Assembly (NCBI GenBank): GCA_964361075.1
Contig: CAYHZL010000122.1
Span: forward strand, 1-10,776
Reading direction: 5' to 3'
DNA from: CAYHZL01 sp964361075
GTDB taxonomy: Bacteria > Bacteroidota > Ignavibacteria > UBA10030 > UBA8401
DNA: 10,776 nt
Shown: one piece after another, positions 1 to 8,543 of the stretch
Layout of the letters: every line of letters begins with the position of its first letter
Position numbering within the stretch: the first letter of the stretch is position 1
The notes under the pieces: model-generated
What the model was told of the DNA's origin: nothing
Seen by the model: the letters and a program-made list of their open reading frames with translations, nothing else
Database searches by the model: none
Translations under genes and position numbers: made by a program

Positions 1-163
1 AATTTAATCTGGCGGTATTTTAACAAAAGGTAATTTTAAAGTCAAGCAGTATTTTTACTTTTCAAAAAAAATAATTTGTTATAGTTGTAAACACAAACGC
101 CCGATCTCATTTCTGAAATCGGGCGTTTTGGTTTCTTTTTTAACTCTGTGCTACTAACTGAAT
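1..163. other. Non-coding left edge
   Basis: No convincing gene is present here. All plus-strand frames close quickly, so at most the last few codons of a gene entering from the left could lie in the first 33 bases, and this cannot be judged. The stretch is AT-rich, and its one clear structure is the hairpin terminator at 95-140. Confidence 0.6.
95..140. terminator. Rho-independent terminator, probably bidirectional
   Basis: A perfect 11-bp stem (AAACGCCCGAT at 95-105 pairs with ATCGGGCGTTT at 118-128) closes a 12-nt loop. A T-rich run follows on the plus strand (TTTTGGTTTCTTTTTT). Read on the minus strand, it lies about 36 bp past the stop codon of the large secreted-protein gene, where the trailing sequence TTTGTGTTT is a poorer U-tract. 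It probably ends that gene's transcript. The better plus-strand tail suggests it also ends a convergent gene lying to the left of the window. Confidence 0.8.
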
Positions 164-3100
164 TTACTTTATCAGCATCATTTTTTTTGTGGCAGTAAAG
201 TTATCAGTTTTTACTTGGTAGAAATAAATACCGCTTGCAACATTGCTTGCATTCCAAGAGATGTTGTGCGCGCCGGCTTCGATGACACCATCAACAAGCG
301 TGGCAACTTTTTGTCCCAGGATGTTGTAAATGGTGAGCGATGCCTTTACTGTTTGCGGCAAGTTGAACCGAATCGTTGTTGTTGGATTGAACGGATTCGG
401 AAAATTCTGTTCCAACTTATATTCAGTCGGCAGCGCTGTTGTTTTGTTCACAACAACTCCATTCGGCGAATCATTTGCAATCGTAAATGCTGCTGATGCA
501 GGAACTGAATTACCTTGTGAATCATACGTTGGTGATACACTGATTGATGATGTTGATTGATAACCAAAACGATCAACCGTTACGGTGTAAGTTCCCGGGG
601 CGAGATTTGAAATATTGAAATTTCCTGCCTCATCGGTAACACCATAACCAACAACATCACCATTAGCATCCGAAACAGAGACGGTCGTACCATTTACACC
701 TTGCAATGTTACAGGCGAATTTCCACCCGGGCTCAATGGCGTTACCACTGTTCCGTTGATAAATGTGAATCCTTCATTTCTGTTTGTAATTGGTTTCACA
801 AAAATATCCGCACCGGAAATCATGCTGCCATTGATATCAAGCTTGGTAGCATTTTTCCATTTCAGTGTTGTGCCAAGTGTACTATAGAACGACGGTGCAT
901 ACGAACCTAATGGAATTGCGAAGACAATATATTGTCCGGCAGGAAGATCGCTGATGTTATACACACCTGCAGTATCCGAATCAACATAGTACGCATCAGA
1001 AATTCTGTTGTCGCCTTTATCGCGATAGGCGATAACACGAGCCGGCACACCGGTTCCTGAAGAAGAATCCTGCACAACTCCGCCAATTCCACCTAACACA
1101 ACATTCGTCGGTCGCGATGTAAGTGTGAAATTGATATTTGTTGTGTCGGTAGATAAACGCATCATATCTGCAGAAAGAAGATCGGTCTTGTTGTTGTATA
1201 ACAAGCGACGATATCCTTGCGCGAATGTGATTCCAACATAGGCTCCTTTAGGAATTTTCATCGAATATTTTCCGGTTGAATCTGTAAACGTGCGGAAAAT
1301 TTCGCGGGAGAGACCATCGAAACGGAATCCATCTCCCATTCCCGAAAGAAATGCGTAGCGGAATAATTGACGGTAGTTTAAATCTGCCGATGAATCGGAT
1401 GATTTTTTTGCCGCATTGAAAATAAATTCCGCGCGTGCAAACACTACAACAGCGCCGGGTATTGCTGCACCTGCAGTATCATTCACAAATCCGCTGATGT
1501 TATATTTAGGTATAACATGCTCGCGGGATTGCAGAATAAAATTCAACACAACATCCGAAGACTCTGCAACAACAATTTTTTCAGCTTGGTCTGCCGATTT
1601 TGCGTTCGGATACCATACCGGTAAAAAGTTTCCTTGTACCGGCGATGCAAACGCTTTATAATTTCCGGCAGCGACTGGTCTAAATTTGAAGTTACCCAGC
1701 GAGTCGCTTAATGCAGCATATTCAAACGGAGATGATGAATGTTGGAACAAACGAACAACAACGAATGGAATTGCATTGCCAAGTGAATCGTTGACTGTTC
1801 CATGCACACTACCTTTGGCAACTTTAGCATCAGTAACTCTGATTTCCAAAGTTTGCGATGCAAAGCCGCCTTTATTTGATTTCACTCCAATGACTGTTTT
1901 CACCCAACCTGCATTTGTCGGCGTCCATAATACTTTTCCCGTGATATCAAGAGTCATTCCGGGAATTACAGGTGTGCCGCGTAACCACGTAAATGTTGCG
2001 GTCGTATCTGATGAAACAGCTTTTGCCTGATACACATATTGTTTTCCGACAACAGCTTCTTCGCCGGGTTCGGTAACAATTTTTACAACATCAACATTTT
2101 GATCTTTCAAGATGGTAATGAGAACGCCATTTGTGCGCGCTTTATTTCCTGCACCCCGTGCTTCAATATAGAATGCAAAAATTCTATCTTGGGCATTAGC
2201 ACTCACAGTTTTATTCCATTCACGATCCTTCGTAGAATCCAACACTGTGAAAACAAGTGTGGAATCAATTTTCAATGTTGTCGGTTTCGCTTGATAGACA
2301 AAATATCTATCAGTCTGTGACAACGGAGAAGGATTCCATTTCAATTTTATTTGATTGCGGTCTGCACGTCCGGTAAGTGTGAACGGTTCCGGTGTCGTAG
2401 TTTTTATCGGCATTACTACGCCATTGCTGTATAAGAATCCGTCATTTGTCATTTTTACACTTACGAGATACCCGACTAATGTAGCATTGCCAAGATTTTT
2501 TACGTAGTCATTCCACTCAAAATTTGTTACGGAATCAACTTGAACCCATTTCATACTATCGAGAACACCGGCACTTTTTTGCACCGTGTTACGATAGACC
2601 AATGTGTATTGTGATTGAGCGCTGACCAGTTTTGTCCAACTCAATTTGAGCGAACCATCGAACGATGGCAATAGAGAAAGAACAATCTTTTCTGAAATTA
2701 CAACATTGGCGATGTACGATTGCAAAGTTTTATTATCCGAAGTAAGCGCTTCGATAAAATATGAATAGACCGGTGACGATCCATTTTTTAAACTATCAAT
2801 ATATGTAGAGACGCCGCCACCAACAGAATCGATAGCCACAAAGTTTTTACGATCGGTGGATTCTTCAAGCTTACTCTTTCCAAGACGTTTGATAAAATAT
2901 TTTGCGATAGTGTATCCATTCGGAATTGTCCATTGAAGTTTCACACCGCCTTTTGTCGGTGCTGCATACAAAACAAAATTATCAAGTCTCTGTGATTGCT
3001 CAATCTTCAAAACAAAGACGTTGCTTTCAACCGGTGTTTTTGTTGAAGTAACTGCGCGAACAGCATACGCATACAGTCCAAAGTTCAATTTTGTTTTTTC

Positions 3101-3976
3101 ATCATACGTTGGTGTTACAGATGAATCGAAAAGAACGAACTTGTTGCTTTCATATTGAACTGTCGTTGAAGCGTTATAGTACCGATACATATAATATCTC
3201 GATACTGAACCGTTGACAGGAACACTCCATTTTAAGTGAGCAATACGCGCTGTATCAAGATTCCCACTCAGATAAATATATTCTGTCTTCAACACTGGCG
3301 CTTCAATTTTGACGAACATTGCATTGCTGGTCAGCGAAGTTTTCTGATCTACGGCGCGGACAAAATATCCGTACGAACCCGGAACAACTTTGTCTTGATA
3401 TTGCATTACACTAGAATTAGCATTGACAGAATCAATTGCTTTTGCATCTGCAAAATTAAACGGGGTATCTTTTACAAACGGTCCGCGATAAATAAGATAT
3501 TTCAGCGGCGTAAAATTGAGCGGTGCAGACCATATCAAATTTACTTTACCGGAATCCATAACAGAAGCATATAACACCGGCGGTTTAACTACAATATTCG
3601 GAAATGCAATAGTTACTATGTTACTTAATGGCAGTGGAATTTTTCCTGTTCTTGCTTTCACCAGATACACGTATGTATAGCCCGATACTTTATCTAATTT
3701 ATCGGTAAATGAAGAATCTTTGATAACATCAATATACTTCGGCGGTGTGCCGCTCGGTACTACACCGGGCTCAAATACCGCACGGTGAATAGAAAACGTA
3801 TCTGCTTTCCCGGCAGATATGTTTTGCCAATTAAGTTTGATTGAAACATTGCCGCCGGTTGTATCAACCTTGCCAAACAACTTAATCGGCGCGTCTTGTG
3901 CAAACACTGATTGCAGAGAAAACAACAACAGCAAAGCAACCAAAGTTTGTATTCGTTGTATCGATTTTGGTACCAT
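164..3976 (-). CDS. T9SS-exported modular protein: six FnIII-like modules, four carboxypeptidase-regulatory-like modules, Por sorting domain
   Basis: A 1270-residue secreted or surface protein of unknown specific function. Residues 1-26 are a signal peptide (basic start, hydrophobic LVALLLLF, likely cleavage after VFA/Q27). About six fibronectin type III-like beta-sandwiches follow (roughly 32-126, 132-226, 230-326, 332-428, 430-525, 530-625). Each has the 'xLxW' strand near its start and a 'YxYxVxA'-type strand near its end. Residues 630-715 resemble an Ig/cadherin-like putative binding module. Four carboxypeptidase-regulatory/CnaB-like modules come next (about 721-815, 824-955, 958-1062, 1068-1168), marked by 'G.V.D..G..IPG..V' and 'D..G.Y.....AG.Y'. 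Residues 1190-1270 are a type A T9SS sorting domain: NFPNPFNPTT, YNILGQKV, GIYFYQV and the terminal KKMMLIK. No catalytic domain is recognisable. The start is supported by a perfect AAGGAGG Shine-Dalgarno (complement of 3981-3987), 4 nt from ATG. By family knowledge the sorting domain is removed after outer-membrane passage. An adhesive or structural role is inference. Confidence 0.9.
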   Translation of the reverse strand: MVPKSIQRIQTLVALLLLFSLQSVFAQDAPIKLFGKVDTTGGNVSIKLNWQNISAGKADTFSIHRAVFEPGVVPSGTPPKYIDVIKDSSFTDKLDKVSGYTYVYLVKARTGKIPLPLSNIVTIAFPNIVVKPPVLYASVMDSGKVNLIWSAPLNFTPLKYLIYRGPFVKDTPFNFADAKAIDSVNANSSVMQYQDKVVPGSYGYFVRAVDQKTSLTSNAMFVKIEAPVLKTEYIYLSGNLDTARIAHLKWSVPVNGSVSRYYMYRYYNASTTVQYESNKFVLFDSSVTPTYDEKTKLNFGLYAYAVRAVTSTKTPVESNVFVLKIEQSQRLDNFVLYAAPTKGGVKLQWTIPNGYTIAKYFIKRLGKSKLEESTDRKNFVAIDSVGGGVSTYIDSLKNGSSPVYSYFIEALTSDNKTLQSYIANVVISEKIVLSLLPSFDGSLKLSWTKLVSAQSQYTLVYRNTVQKSAGVLDSMKWVQVDSVTNFEWNDYVKNLGNATLVGYLVSVKMTNDGFLYSNGVVMPIKTTTPEPFTLTGRADRNQIKLKWNPSPLSQTDRYFVYQAKPTTLKIDSTLVFTVLDSTKDREWNKTVSANAQDRIFAFYIEARGAGNKARTNGVLITILKDQNVDVVKIVTEPGEEAVVGKQYVYQAKAVSSDTTATFTWLRGTPVIPGMTLDITGKVLWTPTNAGWVKTVIGVKSNKGGFASQTLEIRVTDAKVAKGSVHGTVNDSLGNAIPFVVVRLFQHSSSPFEYAALSDSLGNFKFRPVAAGNYKAFASPVQGNFLPVWYPNAKSADQAEKIVVAESSDVVLNFILQSREHVIPKYNISGFVNDTAGAAIPGAVVVFARAEFIFNAAKKSSDSSADLNYRQLFRYAFLSGMGDGFRFDGLSREIFRTFTDSTGKYSMKIPKGAYVGITFAQGYRRLLYNNKTDLLSADMMRLSTDTTNINFTLTSRPTNVVLGGIGGVVQDSSSGTGVPARVIAYRDKGDNRISDAYYVDSDTAGVYNISDLPAGQYIVFAIPLGSYAPSFYSTLGTTLKWKNATKLDINGSMISGADIFVKPITNRNEGFTFINGTVVTPLSPGGNSPVTLQGVNGTTVSVSDANGDVVGYGVTDEAGNFNISNLAPGTYTVTVDRFGYQSTSSISVSPTYDSQGNSVPASAAFTIANDSPNGVVVNKTTALPTEYKLEQNFPNPFNPTTTIRFNLPQTVKASLTIYNILGQKVATLVDGVIEAGAHNISWNASNVASGIYFYQVKTDNFTATKKMMLIK

Positions 3977-4272
3977 GTAGCCTCCTTATGATTGTAAATG
4001 AATGAAACTTCCCTTTGTCAGAAGTTTGATATAGTAATTTCAAAGTATATGCCAGAAAGGCGCCGTTAACGATCTGATAAAAATAAAACAAAATTTGAGT
4101 GATATCCTGTGATCTATGTCGCACAATAAGCTCCTAATTCATCTTGTAATGCGCTTCTGCCTCCTCTCGAGTTTTCTTTTTGCTATTTTTTAGAAATGGT
4201 TTTGAATGTTTAATGCAATTTTTGCGTATCCAAAATGCAGGGATTGCGCTTTCTGGCAGAAATTTTAATGTA

Positions 4273-4432
4273 GGGCATCTCTAAAAACATTGTCGTCATT
4301 GCGAGGGAGCGAAGCGACCGAAGTCCCAAAGGGATCCCCTTGGGACAATCTTTCAATTAAAAAGAAAAAACGAGATTGCTTCGCCAAAGAACGACTCGCA
4401 ATGACAATTTTTTTAGGTTTTTAGAGATGCCC
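4273..4432. mobile_element. MITE-like element A (160 bp, perfect 16-bp terminal inverted repeats)
   Basis: The ends are exact inverted repeats: GGGCATCTCTAAAAAC at 4273-4288 and its complement at 4417-4432. A 4-bp direct repeat, TGTA, flanks it (4269-4272 and 4433-4436), as expected of a target-site duplication. The outer TA..TA dinucleotides could alternatively be part of a shorter target. Inside lies a second inverted pair, GTCATTGCGAG (4295-4305) with CTCGCAATGAC (4395-4405). Within that are GCGAAGC (4309-4315) with GCTTCGC (4378-4384), and a separate palindrome at 4323-4346. There is no coding capacity, so it would need a transposase supplied from elsewhere. The family cannot be named from this window. 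Confidence 0.8.
4323..4346. repeat. 24-bp near-perfect palindrome inside element A
   Basis: The sequence runs from GTCCCAAAGGG to CCCCTTGGGAC around a central GATC. It equals its own reverse complement except for one mispaired position on each side. It occurs only in the left half of element A and has no counterpart in element B, so it looks like an extra module within the shared core. Confidence 0.65.
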
Positions 4433-4658
4433 TGTATCAAGTTCATGTATTCTCAGTAGAAAAGATAATCTTACGGAATTATCGGAAAGAAGTATGAAAA
4501 GAGTAGTTGATGAAAATCAGGTCGCTCATAATCTCTCCTTCCGCAACATGAAGTATTCACAAAAAAAACTGCACCGCTTTTTCTTTTTTCTCATCTCAAT
4601 TATGTATGGACGCGAACGCTTTCTTGATTTTCGCGCATAATAATTTTACATTTAATTA

Positions 4659-4786
4659 GTTCTTACTGAAAAAGTCATTGCGAGCGAGTGTTTTTTACGA
4701 GCGAAGCAATCTTTTCTAGAAAATTTAAAGATTGCTTCGACAAAAAACGTCTCGCAATGACGCACAAAGAGTATTTCAGTGAGAAC
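4659..4786. mobile_element. MITE-like element B (128 bp) just upstream of ccdA
   Basis: GTTCTTACTGAAA at 4659-4671 pairs with TTTCAGTGAGAAC at 4774-4786 with one mismatch. The flanking TAATTA at 4653-4658 and 4787-4792 is both a direct repeat and a palindrome. It can therefore be read as a 6-bp target duplication or as part of a 19-bp terminal repeat. Inside are GTCATTGCGAG (4674-4684) with CTCGCAATGAC (4751-4761) and a perfect 13-bp pair, CGAAGCAATCTTT (4702-4714) with its complement (4727-4739). The whole element can fold into one long hairpin. It carries no gene. Its right edge is about 9-15 bp from the ccdA ribosome site, so it forms most of the ccdA leader. Confidence 0.78.
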
Positions 4787-4811
4787 TAATTACACTTACT
4801 AAAGGAATGTA

Positions 4812-5540
4812 ATGCACATTATAGATTTGTTTACAGCGTTGCTCTTCGGACTTCTCTCTTTTATTTCTCCCTGTGTTCTGCCAATCATCCCCGGATATAT
4901 TTCTTTTATTTCCGGCTTCACTCTTGATGAGATGAAAGGCGATGACCCTTCGGCACGGCGAGCACTTTTAATTAATTCGCTTGTTTTCATCTTCGGGTTT
5001 ACAGTAATCTTTGTGTTGATGGGTGCAGCAGCTACTTCAATCGGAAAATTACTAAATGAGAATCTGCAGCTTATCAGCAAAATTGCCGGCGGTATTATTG
5101 TTATCTTCGGATTACACATGATAGGAATCTTTAAGATCGGGTTTCTTAACTACGAGAAAAGATTTCATCTGCAAGAGAAAAAGCTTGGCGTAATTGGCTC
5201 TTTTGCAGTTGGCGCGGCTTTTGCATTTGGTTGGACACCGTGCATAGGTCCCGTTCTCGCAGGAATTTTGGCAATAGCCAGTCAACAGGAAACGGTCTAT
5301 CAAGGTATTCTGTTATTATTTGTGTACTCACTCGGTCTCGGAATTCCGTTTTTTCTTACGGCTCTGAGTATTAACAAATTTTTTCATGTGTTTAATGCGA
5401 TTAAAAAACATTTTCATACCATCGAAGTTATCGGTGGTGTTATGTTGGTGATTGTTGGAATTTTAATTTTTACAGGTTCGCTGACAATCATCGCAAGTTA
5501 TCTTTCGCGATGGTTACCGTTTTTAGGCGAGCTTTCATAA
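4812..5540 (+). CDS. ccdA: CcdA/DsbD-type membrane thiol-disulfide electron carrier
   Basis: A 242-residue inner-membrane protein of the CcdA family. By family knowledge, it moves reducing equivalents from cytoplasmic thioredoxin across the membrane to extracytoplasmic thioredoxin-like proteins, for example in cytochrome c maturation or disulfide reduction. The family's two active-site cysteines are visible in their usual contexts: SPCVLPIIPGY (Cys21) and TPCIGP (Cys144). About six hydrophobic segments are apparent: roughly residues 5-36, 52-75, 88-110, 125-152, 158-182 and 202-230. The length matches stand-alone CcdA, so the periplasmic domains of full DsbD are absent. The start follows AAAGGA (4801-4806) by 5 nt. 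No thioredoxin-like partner (ResA/TlpA) is nearby. The next gene, korA, begins 34 bp downstream on the same strand and is probably co-transcribed. A role in supplying thiols for the redox enzymes downstream is conjecture. Confidence 0.9.
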   Translation: MHIIDLFTALLFGLLSFISPCVLPIIPGYISFISGFTLDEMKGDDPSARRALLINSLVFIFGFTVIFVLMGAAATSIGKLLNENLQLISKIAGGIIVIFGLHMIGIFKIGFLNYEKRFHLQEKKLGVIGSFAVGAAFAFGWTPCIGPVLAGILAIASQQETVYQGILLLFVYSLGLGIPFFLTALSINKFFHVFNAIKKHFHTIEVIGGVMLVIVGILIFTGSLTIIASYLSRWLPFLGELS

Positions 5541-5574
5541 TTCACGTCTGAACAAAGTAAAAAAGGAAACGTTC

Positions 5575-7419
5575 ATGGCAAAACAAACTCTTAGCCTCGA
5601 CGAAGTAACAATTCGTTTCGCGGGGGATTCCGGTGATGGTATGCAACTTACCGGCGGACAGTTTACAAACACATCCGCCGCAATGGGAAATGATTTAAGC
5701 ACGCTCCCCGATTACCCCGCAGAAATTCGTGCGCCAATTGGTACAACATACGGCGTCAGCGGATTTCAAATTCATTTCGGATCAACAGAAATTAATACTC
5801 CCGGCGATCATTGCGACATACTCGTGGCAATGAATGCTGCTTCACTGAAAGTAAATCTGCGCAGTTTGCAAGATGGCGGAATCATTATCGTAAACACCGA
5901 TGGCTTCGGCGATAAGAATTTGAAGCTTGCCCACTACCAGCAAAGCCCGCTCACGGATGGTTCGCTCTCTAAATACCAAGTGTTTCAAGTTGACATCACA
6001 AAACTAACAAATCTTTCACTTGCAGATATGAATCTGCAGCAAAAAGTTATTGATAAGACAAAAAACTTTTTCGCACTTGGAATGATGTACTGGATGTTCA
6101 ACCGCACACTCGATAATACGAATCAGTGGATTCAAGATAAATTTGAAAAAAAACCTGAGCTTGTTGAAGCAAATGCCCGTGTCATGAAAGCTGGATGGAA
6201 TTATGCAGAGACAACGGATGTTTTTGCAGTGCGCTACGAAATTAAACCTGCACCGTTGACTCCCGGAAAATATCGCAACATCAACGGCAATCAGGCAACG
6301 GCGCTCGGGCTTGTTGCAGCGGCAACACAAGCGAATCTCGAATTATTTCTTGGAACATATCCCATTACACCGGCAAGCGATATTCTGCACGAACTTTCAT
6401 ACTTCAAAAATTTTGGTGTGAAAACATTTCAGGCGGAAGATGAAATCGCCGGAATCACGAGTGCTATCGGCGCATCATTTGGCGGCGCGCTTGGCACAAC
6501 AACAACAAGCGGTCCTGGCGTTGCACTGAAAACCGAAGCAATCGGTCTCGCAGTCATGGTCGAACTTCCGCTTGTTATTGTGAACGTACAACGCGGCGGT
6601 CCATCAACAGGTCTTCCGACAAAAACTGAACAAGCTGACTTGTTGCAAGCAATGTACGGACGAAATGGTGAAGCGCCAATTCCGGTTATTGCGGCAGCAA
6701 CACCAAGCGATTGTTTCAACGCTGCATTTGAAGCCGCTCGCATTGCGTTAAAATTTATGACACCGGTAATGCTGTTAACTGATGGTTACATTGCCAATGG
6801 CTCTGAGCCGTGGCTTATTCCAGAGGTAAAAGATCTTCCTAATATTGCAGTAAAGTTCCGCACCAACCCGGAAAATTATCTTCCGTACTTGCGCGATGAA
6901 GTAACACTTTCGCGCGAGTGGGCAATTCCCGGTACACCCGGACTTGAACATCGCATCGGCGGTTTAGAAAAACAAGATAAAACCGGCGACATCAACTATG
7001 AGCCAGAAAATCATCACAAGATGAATCTCTTGCGCACAGAAAAAGTAGAGCGTGTTGCAAATGATATTCCTCTTGCAAAAGTTGACGGTGATGAAAAAGG
7101 TGATGTACTGGTCGTTGGTTGGGGCGGCACGTTTGGAACGATTAAAACAGCCGTTGAGAAAAAACGCAAAGAAGGAAAATCAGTTTCTCATTTGCATTTG
7201 CGTTACATTAATCCGCTTCCGAGAAATGTGGGCGAGATTCTTATCAATTACAAACATGTTCTCGTCCCCGAAATTAATCTTGGTCAGCTCATCAAAATTC
7301 TACGCGAAAAATTTCTTATTCCGGCAATCGGCTTGAACAAAGTGCAAGGCTTGCCGTTCCGCTCAATCGAAATTGAACAAAAAATTGACGAAGTATTAGG
7401 AGGAAAAAATAATGAGTAA
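5575..7419 (+). CDS. korA: 2-oxoacid:ferredoxin oxidoreductase, fused gamma-alpha subunit (KorA type)
   Basis: This is the larger subunit of a two-subunit CoA-dependent 2-oxoacid oxidoreductase, probably 2-oxoglutarate + CoA to succinyl-CoA + CO2 with reduced ferredoxin. At 614 residues it has the usual gamma-alpha fusion length. Residues about 11-210 are the gamma domain ([12 protein letters not shown] at 17-28). From about 238 comes the pyrimidine-binding alpha domain with YPITPAS (262-268), QAEDE (286-290, carrying the glutamate expected to contact thiamine pyrophosphate) and [17 protein letters not shown] (340-356). The region from about 495 to the end is the C-terminal transketolase-like domain. 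The GGPSTGLPT form favours KorA-like over classical pyruvate enzymes, but substrate choice cannot be settled from sequence alone. The start is preceded by AAAAGGA at 5561-5567. The 3' end overlaps korB by 8 nt, which implies translational coupling. Confidence 0.93.
   Translation: MAKQTLSLDEVTIRFAGDSGDGMQLTGGQFTNTSAAMGNDLSTLPDYPAEIRAPIGTTYGVSGFQIHFGSTEINTPGDHCDILVAMNAASLKVNLRSLQDGGIIIVNTDGFGDKNLKLAHYQQSPLTDGSLSKYQVFQVDITKLTNLSLADMNLQQKVIDKTKNFFALGMMYWMFNRTLDNTNQWIQDKFEKKPELVEANARVMKAGWNYAETTDVFAVRYEIKPAPLTPGKYRNINGNQATALGLVAAATQANLELFLGTYPITPASDILHELSYFKNFGVKTFQAEDEIAGITSAIGASFGGALGTTTTSGPGVALKTEAIGLAVMVELPLVIVNVQRGGPSTGLPTKTEQADLLQAMYGRNGEAPIPVIAAATPSDCFNAAFEAARIALKFMTPVMLLTDGYIANGSEPWLIPEVKDLPNIAVKFRTNPENYLPYLRDEVTLSREWAIPGTPGLEHRIGGLEKQDKTGDINYEPENHHKMNLLRTEKVERVANDIPLAKVDGDEKGDVLVVGWGGTFGTIKTAVEKKRKEGKSVSHLHLRYINPLPRNVGEILINYKHVLVPEINLGQLIKILREKFLIPAIGLNKVQGLPFRSIEIEQKIDEVLGGKNNE
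7398..7414 (+). promoter_or_regulatory. korB Shine-Dalgarno inside korA
   Basis: AGGAGG at 7398-7403, 8 nt before ATG, lies within the last codons of korA. Together with the 8-nt gene overlap, it fixes the korB start and suggests coupled, near-equal synthesis of the two subunits. Confidence 0.85.
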
Positions 7420-8461
7420 CTTAGTAAATGAAGTTGTCAATCAATCCACTGTTGCATCTGTAAAATACACCGCTAAAGATTTCGGCTCCGATCAAGATGT
7501 GCGATGGTGTCCGGGCTGCGGCGATTATTCTGTTCTCGCACAAGTGCAGCGTGTCTTGCCGGATATGAATGTGCCGAAAGAAAAAATTGTTTTCGTTTCC
7601 GGCATCGGATGTTCAAGCCGCTTTCCATACTATATGAACACATACGGTTTCCACGGTATTCACGGTCGTGCAACCGCAATCGCTTCTGGTTTAAAAATTG
7701 CCCGCCCCGATTTAATGGTGTGGGTTGTTACCGGCGACGGCGACGGACTTTCCATCGGCGGCAACCACATGATTCACATTCTGCGCCGCAACATTGATGT
7801 GAATATTTTATTATTCAACAATCAAATTTACGGATTAACAAAAGGACAATACTCCCCAACTTCCGAAATGGGAAAAATAACAAAGTCTTCGCCGTACGGT
7901 TCGGTTGATATGCCGTTCAATCCGGCAAGTTTAGCGCTCGGTTCCGGCGGAACATTTGTTGCACGTTCAATGGACCGCGATCCGAAACACATGCAAAGCG
8001 TTATCAAGCGTGCAGCAGAACACAAAGGAACATCGTTTGTTGAAGTGTACCAAAACTGCAACGTGTTTAACGACGGCGCGTTCTTTTCGTTCACGGAAAA
8101 AGAATCAAAACCGAATACGACTGTTTTTCTCGAACACGGCAAGCCGCTCATTTTCGGAAAAGAGAATGACAAAGGAATTAAACTCGACGGATTCTCTCCT
8201 GTAGTCGTTTCATTGAAAGATGGCAGCCACTCTGTGAATGATCTGCTCGTGCATAACGAAAAAGATTCAACGCTCGCTTTCATTTTGGCAAACATGACAT
8301 ACAATCACGAATTGCCGAGACCATTCGGTATCTTTCTTTCGATTGACCGTCCGCGCTATGAAGATGAAACAACAAAGCAGATTGATTCTGCAATTTCCAA
8401 ACGCGGCAAAGGACAGTTGGAAAAATTACTCAACAGCGGCGATACGTGGGTGATTCAATAA
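7412..8461 (+). CDS. korB: 2-oxoacid:ferredoxin oxidoreductase, beta subunit (KorB type)
   Basis: This is the catalytic beta subunit (349 residues). It binds thiamine pyrophosphate and one [4Fe-4S] cluster and pairs with KorA. The TPP motif [10 protein letters not shown] (108-117) ends in NN at 136-137, matching the usual GDG-x(about 26)-NN spacing. Four cysteines fit the cluster ligands of this family: Cys33 and Cys36 in WCPGCGD, Cys67 in SGIGCSSR, and Cys216 in [11 protein letters not shown]. No separate ferredoxin-like delta subunit is encoded here, so electrons would pass to a soluble ferredoxin encoded elsewhere. The first 20 or so residues extend beyond the conserved core. AGGAGG at 7398-7403 lies inside the end of korA, 8 nt before the ATG, and the two genes overlap by 8 nt. 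A terminator follows 26 bp after the stop. Confidence 0.94.
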   Translation: MSNLVNEVVNQSTVASVKYTAKDFGSDQDVRWCPGCGDYSVLAQVQRVLPDMNVPKEKIVFVSGIGCSSRFPYYMNTYGFHGIHGRATAIASGLKIARPDLMVWVVTGDGDGLSIGGNHMIHILRRNIDVNILLFNNQIYGLTKGQYSPTSEMGKITKSSPYGSVDMPFNPASLALGSGGTFVARSMDRDPKHMQSVIKRAAEHKGTSFVEVYQNCNVFNDGAFFSFTEKESKPNTTVFLEHGKPLIFGKENDKGIKLDGFSPVVVSLKDGSHSVNDLLVHNEKDSTLAFILANMTYNHELPRPFGIFLSIDRPRYEDETTKQIDSAISKRGKGQLEKLLNSGDTWVIQ

Positions 8462-8487
8462 AATTTGTACCAAAGACACATAACACT

Positions 8488-8535
8488 AACCTTGTGAAGG
8501 TTCAAAAATCTTCGCAAGGTTTTTTATTTTTCTTC
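8488..8535 (+). terminator. Rho-independent terminator of the ccdA-korA-korB unit
   Basis: A 12-bp stem (AACCTTGTGAAG at 8488-8499 with CTTCGCAAGGTT at 8510-8521, one G-T pair) closes a 10-nt loop. A long T-rich tail of about 14 nt follows. It starts 26 bp after the korB stop. Confidence 0.9.
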
Positions 8536-8543
8536 TTGAATTT

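Larger units (their letters stand above)
3977..4811. other. Divergent intergenic region with two miniature elements
   Basis: An 835-bp gap lies between two genes transcribed away from each other. It contains the promoter and leader of the minus-strand gene (ribosome site at 3981-3987), a miniature element at 4273-4432 and a second one at 4659-4786. The DNA between them (4437-4652) holds no recognisable gene. It has only a 48-codon open frame at 4494-4640 with weak support. No promoter matching the Bacteroidota TTTG / TAnnTTTG pattern could be assigned for either flanking gene. Confidence 0.7.

Noticed and set aside
4039..4054. Sigma-54-like site on the minus strand (TGGCATATACTTTGAA) upstream of the secreted-protein gene
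   Set aside because: The -24 part fits, but the -12 part reads TTGAA instead of TTGCA, losing the critical GC. A single imperfect match is not enough to call.
3882..4124. 80-codon minus-strand frame overlapping the 5' end of the secreted-protein gene
   Set aside because: It is out of frame with the signal-peptide ORF, which has a perfect AAGGAGG at its own start. The overlapping product has no recognisable features.
4494..4640. 48-codon open frame on the plus strand between elements A and B, with a weak GGAAAG upstream
   Set aside because: The composition is not protein-like (a run of Phe, many basic residues), it has no recognisable motif, it lies in AT-rich spacer, and a frame of this length is expected by chance.
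4273..4786. The paired repeats considered as a short CRISPR array or small structured RNA genes
   Set aside because: The repeats are inverted, not direct, they differ in their outer sequence, and there are no spacers or cas genes. The architecture is that of miniature transposons.
7828..8304. 158-codon open frame on the minus strand opposite korB
   Set aside because: It is antisense to strongly conserved KorB coding sequence, has no ribosome site or known motif, and is best explained by codon composition of the real gene.
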